This document shows positions 1-5,943 of a stretch of 5,943 bases of DNA, in pieces (positions within the stretch are counted from its first letter, which is position 1; each line of letters begins with the position of its first letter). Both the position numbers and the translations under genes were made by a program. Below the pieces are notes generated by a model. It saw only the letters and a list, made by a program, of their open reading frames with translations, was not told where the DNA came from and searched no databases. The stretch spans positions 1-5,943 of the forward strand of contig JAGMBH010000027.1 in the NCBI GenBank assembly GCA_023129815.1, in the 5' to 3' direction. This DNA comes from Dehalococcoidia bacterium. GTDB lineage: Bacteria > Chloroflexota > Dehalococcoidia > GIF9 > AB-539-J10.

Positions 1-9
1 CTCAAAAAT

Positions 10-39
10 TTGACAGAATAGTAAGAAAAATCATACAAT
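10..39 (+). promoter_or_regulatory. Probable sigma-A/sigma-70-type promoter for the AbrB-like gene
   Basis: A perfect -35 hexamer TTGACA (10-15) is followed after 18 bases by TACAAT (34-39), one base off the TATAAT consensus. A second -10-like hexamer, CATAAT, sits at 45-50 but is badly spaced from the same -35. Transcription would start near 46, giving a leader of only about 20 bases that carries the ribosome binding site at 56-61. The fit to consensus is seen directly; activity is inferred. The upstream gene lies outside the window, so an operator further 5' cannot be judged. Confidence 0.6.
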
Positions 40-66
40 ACTGACATAATTTTTCAGGAGGCAAAT

Positions 67-351
67 ATGGAGCAGGGGCATAAAGGCCTAATAGGTAAGT
101 GCTTTGGTTCTACCACAGTTGGTCCTCGAGGACAGCTGGTGATTCCAGTGGAAGCCCGAAAAGAACTGGGCCTAGATGTTGGCACCAAGCTTTTGGTTTT
201 CAGTCACTTTGGGATTAGGGGGCTTATCTTTGTTAAAGTTGAGGCGGTAGGGCAGTTGCTTAACATCATGAGCCGCCGACTCGATGAGTTTGCTAAGGTA
301 CTAAAGGAAACTGAAACCGCCGATATTAGGGCAGAGAATGAAGGCGGTTGA
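67..351 (+). CDS. AbrB/SpoVT-family DNA-binding regulator
   Basis: This 94-residue protein has one swapped-hairpin AbrB/SpoVT domain at about residues 13-57, recognisable from the run S15-T-T-V-G-P-R-G-Q-L-V-I-P with the following E-A-R-K-E-L-G-L-D-V-G-T-K. Such domains dimerise and bind DNA through the loop around G19-P-R-G-Q. The remaining residues (about 60-90) form a charged, probably helical tail that may aid oligomerisation. The ATG start is well supported: AGGAGG at 56-61 lies 5 bases upstream. MazE/VapB antitoxins share this fold, but the next gene is not a toxin, so a stand-alone regulator is more likely. It lies 109 bases before an ABC export operon with no clear terminator between, which suggests it controls or is co-transcribed with that operon; this link is inference. 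Family assignment is firm, target unknown. Confidence 0.88.
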   Translation: MEQGHKGLIGKCFGSTTVGPRGQLVIPVEARKELGLDVGTKLLVFSHFGIRGLIFVKVEAVGQLLNIMSRRLDEFAKVLKETETADIRAENEGG

Positions 352-441
352 GGGTAATAGCCTGACCAAAACACATAGTGCAGTTATTTGTGAAAGATAC
401 TCTATAAAATTGCTGCTACAATGAGTGATTTGTCAAAATAG

Positions 442-449
442 AGAAGGGG
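442..449 (+). promoter_or_regulatory. Ribosome binding site deciding the adaptor start
   Basis: The purine run AGAAGGGG ends 11 bases before the ATG at 461. An in-frame GTG at 425 would lengthen the protein by 12 residues, but it would put a charged, non-hydrophobic stretch before the signal peptide and place this ribosome binding site inside the gene. The ATG at 461 is therefore preferred. The spacing is slightly long, so initiation may be moderate. Confidence 0.55.
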
Positions 450-460
450 TAAAACAAAAA

Positions 461-1687
461 ATGAAGAAATGGCTAAGTCTAATAATAGCAGTCTGTTTAG
501 TTGGTGCGGTTTTCACTGGTTGTGCTAGGTCGCAGGATGTAACTCAAGAAACCGCTGAGGTTATCCGAGGTGACTTGACCATAAGTGTTTCTGTCAGCGG
601 TAACTTAGAAACGCCACACAAGACGGATTTATCTTTCGGTACTACAGGCATGGTGGCAGAGGTATTGGTGGATGAAGGGGGTAGGGTAGTAAAAGGTCAA
701 CTACTAGCTAAGCTCGAAGCTAGCTCCTTGGAATTAAGTGTAGAAATGGCACAGGCTAGATATGAATCGGCACAGACCGACTACGAAATAGCTGAAAATA
801 AGCTAATGCAAACAATCTATCCACACTACACCAATACCTATGCTACTGACTTACCGGGGACATGGTTAGCTTTAGAGGAAGCTCAGGATAACTTAAAAGA
901 GGCTCAGGAACTTCTAGAGCAAGGGAAAACTGAAGAGGCACAAGCCTTGTTGGAACTAGTTGAGGCAGGTCTAACCAAGGCTCAAAGGAAATCGCAATCC
1001 AGAACATGGGCCTTACCTCTTTCGGTTAAATTAGCGGAGCTACAGACAGATCAAGCCAAGACAGCTTTAGACGTGGCTGAGCTAGAGTTAGCCAAGGCCA
1101 GGGTTGAATTAGGTAAAGCAACAATCACTGCTTCTTTCGATGGCATTGTAACTGACATTTATATAAATGAAGGACAACAGCTTTCAGCCATGACATACGC
1201 CAATCCGGCAATCTGCTTACTTGACCCTAGTGAGATAAAAATGAATGGCGTCATTGACGAGATGGACATCTCCAAGCTGAAGCTAGGACAGGAGGCAGAT
1301 ATCATTTTAGATGCTTTGCCTGATAAAGAAGTAAAGGGCAGGGTAACTTTTATCTCCCAAGCGGGAACGATTCAGGCAGGAGTGGTATCCTACAAAACCA
1401 CGGTAACTTTGGAAAATCCTGATGAACAGCTTAGAGATGGCATGAGCGCTAGTGCTGAAATCATCATTGACCGCCATAAGAATGTCTTGCTGATACCAAA
1501 TCGAGCTATCCAGGGTAGTTGGGATAGTCCGTGGGTGGAAGTTCTTGCAGATGAACAAGTCGAACAAAGGCCAGTTGAGTTGAGCTTGAGCGACGGGATA
1601 AAGACTGAGGTACTATCCGGGCTGGAGGAAGGAGAAAGTGTAATCTTTCCTGAGTCACAGTTGCCCTTCAGGATGTTTGGTGGCTGA
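461..1687 (+). CDS. Lipoprotein membrane-fusion adaptor of a MacAB-like ABC exporter (HlyD/RND-adaptor family)
   Basis: The 408-residue protein should link the ABC permease encoded downstream to the outside of the membrane. It begins with a lipoprotein signal peptide: K2-K3, a hydrophobic core at 4-19, and lipobox F-T-G-C with Cys21 as the lipidated residue. The first half of the lipoyl-like barrel-sandwich domain is at about 55-86 (V65-A-E-V-L-V-D-E-G-G), the second half at about 221-255 (A224-S-F-D-G-I-V ... N246-E-G-Q-Q). Between them lies a long helical insert, about 87-218, with heptad-like Ala/Leu/Glu repeats, interrupted by a Pro/Tyr/Thr-rich segment at 120-133. A beta-barrel domain (about 266-345) and a membrane-proximal domain (about 350-405, L353-L-I-P-N-R-A-I) follow, as in MacA and YknX. 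The ATPase gene starts 3 bases after the stop. Whether it is MacA-like with an outer-membrane partner or YknX-like without one cannot be told here. The transported substrate is unknown. Confidence 0.9.
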   Translation: MKKWLSLIIAVCLVGAVFTGCARSQDVTQETAEVIRGDLTISVSVSGNLETPHKTDLSFGTTGMVAEVLVDEGGRVVKGQLLAKLEASSLELSVEMAQARYESAQTDYEIAENKLMQTIYPHYTNTYATDLPGTWLALEEAQDNLKEAQELLEQGKTEEAQALLELVEAGLTKAQRKSQSRTWALPLSVKLAELQTDQAKTALDVAELELAKARVELGKATITASFDGIVTDIYINEGQQLSAMTYANPAICLLDPSEIKMNGVIDEMDISKLKLGQEADIILDALPDKEVKGRVTFISQAGTIQAGVVSYKTTVTLENPDEQLRDGMSASAEIIIDRHKNVLLIPNRAIQGSWDSPWVEVLADEQVEQRPVELSLSDGIKTEVLSGLEEGESVIFPESQLPFRMFGG

Positions 1688-1690
1688 TAG

Positions 1691-2353
1691 ATGGTTGAGC
1701 TTGAGAGTATAACAAAAGTGTATAAAGCAGGTCGAACGGAGGTTCCTGCTCTGCGGGGAATAAGTTGTCGCATCAAGCCAGGGGAAATGGTAGCTATTAT
1801 GGGGCCTTCTGGATCGGGGAAATCCACCCTGATGAATATCATCGGATGCCTTGATAAAGCTACTTCGGGGCAATATCGATTAGATGGTATTGAAGTAAGT
1901 AAGCTCAGTGATAATAAGTTAGCTGAGATAAGAAATAAAAAGATAGGTTTTGTCTTTCAAAGCTTCAACTTATTGCCCCGGACTACGGCTCTGGCAAATG
2001 TGGAATTGCCGCTTATTTATAGTGGAAGTGGTAACCGGAGTCAAAGGGCTTTACAAGCTCTGGAATCTGTGGGACTAGCTCATCGAATTAAGCATAGGCC
2101 AAGCGAACTAGCCGGTGGAGAGCAACAGAGAGTGGCCATTGCTCGGGCTTTAGTAAATGACCCTGCGCTTATTTTGGCTGATGAGCCTACAGGTAACCTT
2201 GATACCACCACTAGCAAGGAACTTATGCTTCTGTTTAAGCAACTAAACCAGCGGGGGATAACAATCGTTTTGGTTACTCATGAGCCATATATTGCTGCTT
2301 ATACCCAACGTACTATCAGGATTCGTGACGGTCAAATTGAGGTGTCAGGATGA
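1691..2353 (+). CDS. ABC transporter ATP-binding protein, MacB/LolD type
   Basis: The 220-residue protein is the cytoplasmic ATPase of the export system, typical in length for the LolD/MacB-N/YknY group. All core elements are visible: Walker A G38-P-S-G-S-G-K44-S-T, Q-loop Q90 in G-F-V-F-Q, signature L140-A-G-G-E, Walker B I161-L-A-D164-E165, D-loop G168-N-L-D and switch His197 in V-T-H-E. The signature has Ala141 where LSGGE/LSGGQ normally has Ser; the rest is intact, so it is probably active. The start lies 3 bases after the adaptor stop with only a weak G-rich site (around 1678-1683), implying translational coupling to the adaptor. Its stop overlaps the permease start by 4 bases. In MacB proper the ATPase and permease are fused; here they are separate, as in LolCDE and YknXYZ. 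Two copies should pair with a permease dimer. Confidence 0.95.
   Translation: MVELESITKVYKAGRTEVPALRGISCRIKPGEMVAIMGPSGSGKSTLMNIIGCLDKATSGQYRLDGIEVSKLSDNKLAEIRNKKIGFVFQSFNLLPRTTALANVELPLIYSGSGNRSQRALQALESVGLAHRIKHRPSELAGGEQQRVAIARALVNDPALILADEPTGNLDTTTSKELMLLFKQLNQRGITIVLVTHEPYIAAYTQRTIRIRDGQIEVSG
2339..2344 (+). promoter_or_regulatory. Ribosome binding site of the permease gene, inside the ATPase gene
   Basis: GAGGTG lies 5 bases before the permease ATG at 2350 and is encoded by the last codons of the ATPase gene. Together with the ATGA stop-start overlap at 2350-2353 it supports coupled translation and roughly equal amounts of the two subunits. Confidence 0.6.
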
Positions 2354-3597
2354 AGATCTGGGTTTGTTTCGCCACTGCATTGAAGACTTTGTTAAGTCAC
2401 AAAATGCGTTCAATCTTGACCATGCTGGGCATTTTGATTGGCGTAGCTGCAGTTATCTCCATGGTATCTCTTGTTAGGGCAGAGCAGGCTATGGTGCAGC
2501 AATCATTTGAGTCGTTGGGTACTAATCTTATATTTGTCACTCCTGGTGCCCCTAGTGGTAGGATGGGAATGGGGGGCGTGCTCGGCACCACCCAAACGTT
2601 AACTTTAGAGGATGCTGAAGCAATCGCCCGTGATGCACCTTCTGTATCGATGGTGGCACCGATGACGCAAACCACGACTCAGATAGTGGCTGGGGGGGAA
2701 AACGTTGGCTGCCTGACCCTTGGTGTAACCCCTGAGTATCAGCATGTGCGTAACTTTGAAGTTGACCAAGGTTCCTTTATCACTGAGCAAGATTACAAGG
2801 GAAGAGCTAGAGTAATTGTTTTGGGGAACCAGCTAGCTGAAACTCTTTTTGGGCAAATATCCCCGGTGGGTCAAAGTGTAAGAATTAACGGACGCCAATT
2901 TAGAGTTATTGGTGTTCTTAAGGGTAAAGGAGAGGTTTTTGGGGTTGAGGACCAGTCAGCGATGGTTCCTCTAAGCACAGCACAGGCGGTTATATCGTCT
3001 GAGCGTGCTGGCAGCGGTGGACATACTGTTCAGTCGATTTCTGTCCAGGCGCGAAGTAAGGAAGCAATAGACACGGCGCATTGGGAGATTAGCAACATTT
3101 TGCGGCAGCGCCATCGCATCATAGAAGGGGAGGATGATGACTTCACCGTTATGAGTATGGATGCCCTATTAGGCACCGCTGACCAGATGTATGTGATAGG
3201 AGAGCTTATTATGGGGGCTATAGCTGGCATTTCATTGCTTGTTGGTGGTATTGGCATTATGAACATCATGCTGGTTTCTGTGACTGAGCGCACCAGAGAA
3301 ATTGGTCTTCGTAAGGCGGTAGGGGCAAAGCGTCGTGATATTACCACTCAGTTTCTTACTGAAGCTACCGTGTTAAGTTTTTGTGGTGGTGCTATGGGGG
3401 TGGGCTTGGGATGGCTTATAGTTAGAGTCAGTGCTAATGCGTTGGCAAATATGGGGCTTCCTTTTCCAGCTATAGTTCCGAGTGATGTCATTGCTCTGGC
3501 GGTAGGGGTAGCAATCTTGGTTGGACTTGTCTCTGGCATTTATCCCGCGATTAGAGCTGCTAGGCTTGACCCCATTGAAGCTTTGCGCCACGAGTAA
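2350..3597 (+). CDS. ABC transporter permease, MacB/FtsX-type
   Basis: The 415-residue membrane subunit has the MacB layout. A first transmembrane helix at about 21-42 follows a short basic cytoplasmic N-terminus (K12, H17-K-M-R). A large extracytoplasmic MacB core domain spans about 45-275. Three further helices lie at about 282-309, 335-358 and 378-398, forming the C-terminal FtsX domain. Family hallmarks are E313-R-T-R-E-I-G-L-R-K-A-V-G-A-K-R after the second helix, the coupling region that meets the ATPase, and the terminal Y398-P-A-I-R-A-A-R-L-D-P-I-E-A-L-R. MacB-type permeases act as mechanotransmitters, moving lipoproteins, peptides or drugs from the outer leaflet or periplasm rather than through a membrane channel. 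The gene is full length and overlaps the ATPase gene by 4 bases. A seven-G run at 2692-2698 does not disturb the frame. The substrate cannot be deduced. Confidence 0.95.
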   Translation: MKIWVCFATALKTLLSHKMRSILTMLGILIGVAAVISMVSLVRAEQAMVQQSFESLGTNLIFVTPGAPSGRMGMGGVLGTTQTLTLEDAEAIARDAPSVSMVAPMTQTTTQIVAGGENVGCLTLGVTPEYQHVRNFEVDQGSFITEQDYKGRARVIVLGNQLAETLFGQISPVGQSVRINGRQFRVIGVLKGKGEVFGVEDQSAMVPLSTAQAVISSERAGSGGHTVQSISVQARSKEAIDTAHWEISNILRQRHRIIEGEDDDFTVMSMDALLGTADQMYVIGELIMGAIAGISLLVGGIGIMNIMLVSVTERTREIGLRKAVGAKRRDITTQFLTEATVLSFCGGAMGVGLGWLIVRVSANALANMGLPFPAIVPSDVIALAVGVAILVGLVSGIYPAIRAARLDPIEALRHE

Positions 3598-3698
3598 AAA
3601 ATTAAAACTCAAAGATAAGAAATCAAAATGACAAATCAAAATGTAAAACTTTTTAATTTTTGCTCTGTATTTTTGCCTTTTGCATTTTAATCTTTTAT
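3598..3698. repeat. AT-rich convergent spacer with direct and imperfect inverted repeats; possible bidirectional termination region
   Basis: This 101-base spacer separates the 3' ends of the permease and folE genes. It is purine-rich (A) on the left and T-rich on the right. The outer arms pair imperfectly: 3601-3607 (ATTAAAA) complements 3685-3691, then after two mismatches 3610-3613 (CAAA) complements 3679-3682. The 11-mer AAATCAAAATG occurs twice in tandem with a 13-base period (3620-3630 and 3633-3643). T runs at 3650-3654 and 3656-3660 could serve + strand termination, and the A-rich left arm reads as a T-rich tract on the - strand. No G+C-rich stem is present, so it is not a canonical intrinsic terminator. 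Its low complexity recalls dispersed intergenic repeats seen in some environmental bacterial genomes, which I cannot verify. Confidence 0.45.
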
Positions 3699-4268
3699 TT
3701 AGCTTTTCCCTTGAATAAGGGACAAAAACTCAGAGCGGGTAACTGCTTTGCTGCGAAAAGTTCCTCTCATCGCTGAGGTTATCACGTTCGTCCCCGGCTT
3801 TTTTATCCCTCGCATAATCATGCATAAATGCTCTGCTTGAATAACCACACCTACGCCATCAGGTTGAAGAGCTTCGAAGATCGCATCAGCAATCTGCTTA
3901 GTCATTCTTTCTTGAAGCTGAGGGCGCCTGGCAAAGATCTCTACTACTCTGGCTAGCTTGCTTATCCCTACCACCTTACCATCCACGCCAGGGATATAGC
4001 CCACGTGAGCCACTCCGTAAAAGGGAAGCAAGTGGTGCTCACACATAGAATAAAAAGGGATATCCCTCAAAATTACCAACTCTTTGTGTGCCTCCTCAAA
4101 GCCCACTGTTAGCTCAGTTTTTGGGTCGGCATCCAAACCAGAAAAAAGCTCAGCATACATTTCAGCGATACGCTGCGGGGTATCTTTCATAGCTTCTCTA
4201 GAGATATCCTCCCCGATGGCCTCAATTATAGAGACTGCCGCAAGCTTGATTTTATCCTGGTTAACCAT
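3699..4268 (-). CDS. folE: GTP cyclohydrolase I
   Basis: The 189-residue enzyme converts GTP to 7,8-dihydroneopterin triphosphate, the first step to tetrahydrofolate and also the entry to queuosine-type 7-deazaguanines. The zinc site is complete: Cys76 and His79 in S74-M-C-E-H-H-L-L-P-F, and Cys149 in E146-H-L-C-M, matching Cys110, His113 and Cys181 of the E. coli enzyme; His78 and His147 match its catalytic His112 and His179. The pterin/GTP region G101-I-S-K-L-A-R and the C-terminal R168-G-T-F-R are also present. Length fits the bacterial homo-decameric type IA form. The ATG overlaps the end of the flavin reductase gene by 8 bases, with a ribosome binding site inside that gene, so it is last in a coupled pair. 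No folK, folP or queD neighbour is visible, so the pathway branch is not fixed by context. Confidence 0.97.
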   Translation of the reverse strand: MVNQDKIKLAAVSIIEAIGEDISREAMKDTPQRIAEMYAELFSGLDADPKTELTVGFEEAHKELVILRDIPFYSMCEHHLLPFYGVAHVGYIPGVDGKVVGISKLARVVEIFARRPQLQERMTKQIADAIFEALQPDGVGVVIQAEHLCMIMRGIKKPGTNVITSAMRGTFRSKAVTRSEFLSLIQGKS

Positions 4269-4839
4269 TTAAATCCCCCCTTTTGATAAGCTGAAGGCTA
4301 TCTTTATCTGTTGTGGCATAAAATTCTTCTGAACCAAGGTAAAGAATTGGTTTTATCTTAGCAAGGTCGAGAATTTTCTCTGAGGTGAAGGCTTCTTCAA
4401 GGAAATGCAGAGCGACAATCTCACCAACCACCCAAATATGGTCACCGTAGGACTTACTATCCACAAGTTTACATTCATAAGCGGCATAAGCATCTTTCAA
4501 TATAGGCACCTCAGTTCTTAAGGGTTTTTCCCTCTCAATAGCAAACCTTTCAAATTTGTCCATTTCCTGTCCTGAAGTGCTGCCAACTCTGGCAGCCAAG
4601 GAAGCTTTTTGCCAGGGCATAAAATTAATGCCAAACTCCTTGCTCTCAGTGATAAGCTGGTAGGTAAATCTCTTAGGTGAGATGGAGACGCCATAAAGAG
4701 GTGGATTGCGAGAAATTGAGCTGTGCCAGGCAGCAGTCATGGCATTATCTTTGCCGCGAGCACTGGCAGTAACTATGACCGCTATTTTAGGGTAATGCTG
4801 GCTAAATTTCCCCACTTTCTCCGTAACAATCTTCGGCAT
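4261..4839 (-). CDS. Flavin reductase-like FMN-binding protein
   Basis: The 192-residue protein fits the flavin reductase-like split-barrel family (FMN-binding, DIM6/NTAB and flavoredoxin relatives), whose members bind FMN as dimers and reduce flavins or pass electrons. Family features are V21-I-V-T-A near the start, N32-A-M-T-A-A-W with S40-S41, the N45-P-P turn, V51-S-I-S-P-K-R-F-T, and E68-F-G-I-N-F. These form the FMN phosphate and isoalloxazine pocket in known structures. The ATG has an excellent ribosome binding site: AAGGAGGT on the - strand at 4846-4853, 6 bases upstream. It lies 52 bases after threonine synthase and overlaps folE by 8 bases. There is no signal peptide, so it should be cytoplasmic. 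The true substrate or electron partner is not evident; flavoredoxin, flavin:NAD(P)H reductase or an uncharacterised oxidoreductase are all possible. Confidence 0.88.
   Translation of the reverse strand: MPKIVTEKVGKFSQHYPKIAVIVTASARGKDNAMTAAWHSSISRNPPLYGVSISPKRFTYQLITESKEFGINFMPWQKASLAARVGSTSGQEMDKFERFAIEREKPLRTEVPILKDAYAAYECKLVDSKSYGDHIWVVGEIVALHFLEEAFTSEKILDLAKIKPILYLGSEEFYATTDKDSLQLIKRGDLNG
4275..4284 (-). promoter_or_regulatory. folE ribosome binding site embedded in the upstream gene
   Basis: On the - strand AAAAGGGGGG ends 6 bases before the folE ATG (4268-4266). The same bases encode Lys-Arg-Gly near the C-terminus of the flavin reductase-like protein (K186-R-G). The six-G run therefore serves both as coding sequence and as initiation signal. 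Confidence 0.65.
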
Positions 4840-4866
4840 ATTTGAACCTCCTTTTTCTTTTAAGCA

Positions 4867-4882
4867 CGAGGCTAAAGCCTCG
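4867..4882. repeat. Short perfect palindrome between threonine synthase and the flavin reductase gene
   Basis: CGAGGCT (4867-4873) and AGCCTCG (4876-4882) are perfect complements separated by two bases, giving a 6-7 bp G+C-rich hairpin with a tiny loop. On the transcribed - strand it is followed by UGCUUAAAAG, not a U tract, so it is a poor intrinsic terminator. It lies just before the flavin reductase ribosome binding site (4846-4853) and just after the threonine synthase stop. It could be an RNA processing or stability element, or a copy of a REP-like dispersed palindrome; one window cannot separate these. Confidence 0.55.
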
Positions 4883-4891
4883 CACTACACA

Positions 4892-5941
4892 TCACCCCCA
4901 ACCGAGAGCTTTCTCAACCGCAGCTAAGTCGACAGGGAGCTCTGTTGGAGGTTTAGCATATTTAGCTGGCACGCCAGGGTCTTTCAGCCCTGTTCCAGTA
5001 ATAATGCAAACCACTCTTTTGCCGGAAAAGTTTTGTTTTTGTGATAGCTTAATAAGTCCAGCTAAAGAGGCAGCTGAGGCTGGCTCGCCAAAGATGCCCT
5101 CCTTAGTTGCTGCTAATCTATAGGCGTGCATAATTTCATCGTCAGTGACGCAATCGATGATGCCCCTCGACTCATCTCTGGCTGCCACTGCCTTGTGCCA
5201 GCTAGCAGGATTGCCAATGCGAATGGCGGTAGCAATTGTCTTGGGACGCTTGACGACTTTCCCCTGTACGATGGGAGCTGCTCCAGCAGCCTGGAAGCCC
5301 ATCATCTTTGGAGTATGGCTTGCCTTGCCCGTCCGCTTATACTCCACAAACCCCTTCCAATAGGCAGTAATGTTACCAGCGTTGCCTACAGGTATAAAGA
5401 GATAATCAGGAGCATCGCCCAGGTCATCCACAATTTCAAAGGCGGCTGTCTTTTGCCCTTCAATCCGATGGGGATTTATTGAGTTAACTAAGGTGACTGG
5501 GTATTTTTCACTTAAAGTGCGGACTATTTGAAGTGCTTGGTCGAAATTACCCCTTATACCTATAATCTGGGCACCATAAGCTATAGCTTGAGCTAGTTTT
5601 CCCAGAGCTATTTTCCCCTTAGGGATGATGACAATAGCTTTCAGCCCAAATCTAGCTCCATAAGCGGCCGCTGAGGCACTGGTATTGCCGGTGGAAGCAC
5701 AGATGATGCTGGAGCTACTTTTTTCTACTGCCTTAGCCACCGCTACCACCATACCACGGTCTTTAAAGGAGCCTGTGGGGTTACAACCTTCAAGCTTAAA
5801 ATAAAGTTCAGCACAATTAAGCTCTTTCTCCAGTGTTTGTGACCTTACTAAAGGTGTATCACCTTCACCAAGTGTAATTAGAGGGGTTGCCACAGTAACC
5901 GGGAGGAGGTCACGATATCTATTTAGAACGCCTTGCTTCAT
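4892..5941 (-). CDS. thrC: Threonine synthase (short type)
   Basis: This 349-residue pyridoxal-phosphate enzyme makes L-threonine and phosphate from O-phospho-L-homoserine, the last step of threonine synthesis. The N-terminal G25-E-G-D-T-P-L is the usual opening. The cofactor lysine is Lys60 in N54-P-T-G-S-F-K-D-R-G. S83-T-G-N-T-S-A-S carries the conserved Asn86. The phosphate-binding loop is P184-V-G-N-A-G-N, and the C-terminal T315-G-T-G-L-K-D-P is typical of threonine synthases rather than of threonine dehydratase or cysteine synthase. Length matches the compact form of many Gram-positive bacteria, archaea and Chloroflexota. The first residues look like a natural N-terminus, but only two bases precede the ATG, so its ribosome binding site is unseen and a slightly longer protein cannot be excluded. 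It heads, as far as seen, the thrC-flavin reductase-folE run. Confidence 0.95.
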   Translation of the reverse strand: MKQGVLNRYRDLLPVTVATPLITLGEGDTPLVRSQTLEKELNCAELYFKLEGCNPTGSFKDRGMVVAVAKAVEKSSSSIICASTGNTSASAAAYGARFGLKAIVIIPKGKIALGKLAQAIAYGAQIIGIRGNFDQALQIVRTLSEKYPVTLVNSINPHRIEGQKTAAFEIVDDLGDAPDYLFIPVGNAGNITAYWKGFVEYKRTGKASHTPKMMGFQAAGAAPIVQGKVVKRPKTIATAIRIGNPASWHKAVAARDESRGIIDCVTDDEIMHAYRLAATKEGIFGEPASAASLAGLIKLSQKQNFSGKRVVCIITGTGLKDPGVPAKYAKPPTELPVDLAAVEKALGWG

Positions 5942-5943
5942 CC

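Noticed and set aside
346..367. Possible stem between GGTTGAGG and CCTGACC just after the AbrB-like gene.
   Set aside because: It needs a mismatch and a bulge and has no following T run, so it does not qualify as a terminator.
403..410. TATAAAAT, a -10-like sequence before the adaptor gene.
   Set aside because: No acceptable -35 hexamer lies 16-18 bases upstream (379-386 reads TGCAGTTA), so an internal promoter is not supported, though a weak one cannot be excluded.
5..442. Shared TTTGACA-like words: + strand at 9-15 and - strand at 432-438, considered as AbrB operators.
   Set aside because: The first is explained as a -35 element, the words are short and A+T-rich, and AbrB-type proteins lack a strict consensus, so this is likely chance.
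425..460. In-frame GTG start giving a 420-residue adaptor.
   Set aside because: The extra 12 residues precede a clear lipoprotein signal peptide and would swallow the ribosome binding site at 442-449.
1390..1842. A 150-codon open frame on the - strand across the adaptor-ATPase junction.
   Set aside because: It is antisense to two well-supported genes, has low-complexity Ser/Pro/Thr composition and no recognisable family.
2692..2698. Run of seven G in the permease gene as a possible slippage or programmed frameshift site.
   Set aside because: The reading frame continues intact through a complete MacB domain, and the context does not match a standard slippery heptamer in frame.

Overview
The window carries seven protein genes, two small repeat structures and no recognisable mobile element, RNA gene or CRISPR array. 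Four genes on the + strand (67-3597) face three genes on the - strand (5941-3699). The two groups converge on a 101-base AT-rich spacer. The organism looks like an uncultured bacterium of moderate G+C. The short-form threonine synthase, the AbrB-adaptor-ATPase-permease order and the spacer style remind me of Dehalococcoidia-like Chloroflexota, but that is recollection, not a database result, and should be held loosely.

Left half, + strand: a good promoter-like sequence (10-39) and a strong ribosome binding site precede a 94-residue AbrB/SpoVT-family DNA-binding protein. After 109 bases come three tightly packed genes for a MacAB/LolCDE-like ABC export system: a lipoprotein membrane-fusion adaptor with a long helical hairpin, an ABC ATPase, and a permease of the MacB/FtsX type. 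Adaptor and ATPase are 3 bases apart, and ATPase and permease overlap by 4 bases (ATGA), so the three are surely one translational unit. The ATPase and permease should form a dimeric motor in the cytoplasmic membrane, with the adaptor on the outer face. No TolC-type outer-membrane channel is encoded here. The AbrB-like protein is a natural candidate regulator, since no terminator separates it from the export genes.

Right half, - strand, in order of transcription: threonine synthase (4892-5941, its start at the very edge of the window), a 52-base gap holding a 7-bp palindrome, a flavin reductase-like FMN protein (4261-4839), and GTP cyclohydrolase I (3699-4268). The last two overlap by 8 bases, and the folE ribosome binding site lies inside the upstream coding sequence, so they are translationally coupled. 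Threonine synthesis and pterin/folate entry are housekeeping functions; the flavin protein's substrate is unknown.

The window mostly holds known families. I found no convincing undescribed system. The points most worth a second look are the AbrB-export gene linkage, the Ala-for-Ser change in the ATPase signature, the unusual adaptor hairpin, the flavin reductase-folE coupling, and the two non-coding repeat structures.
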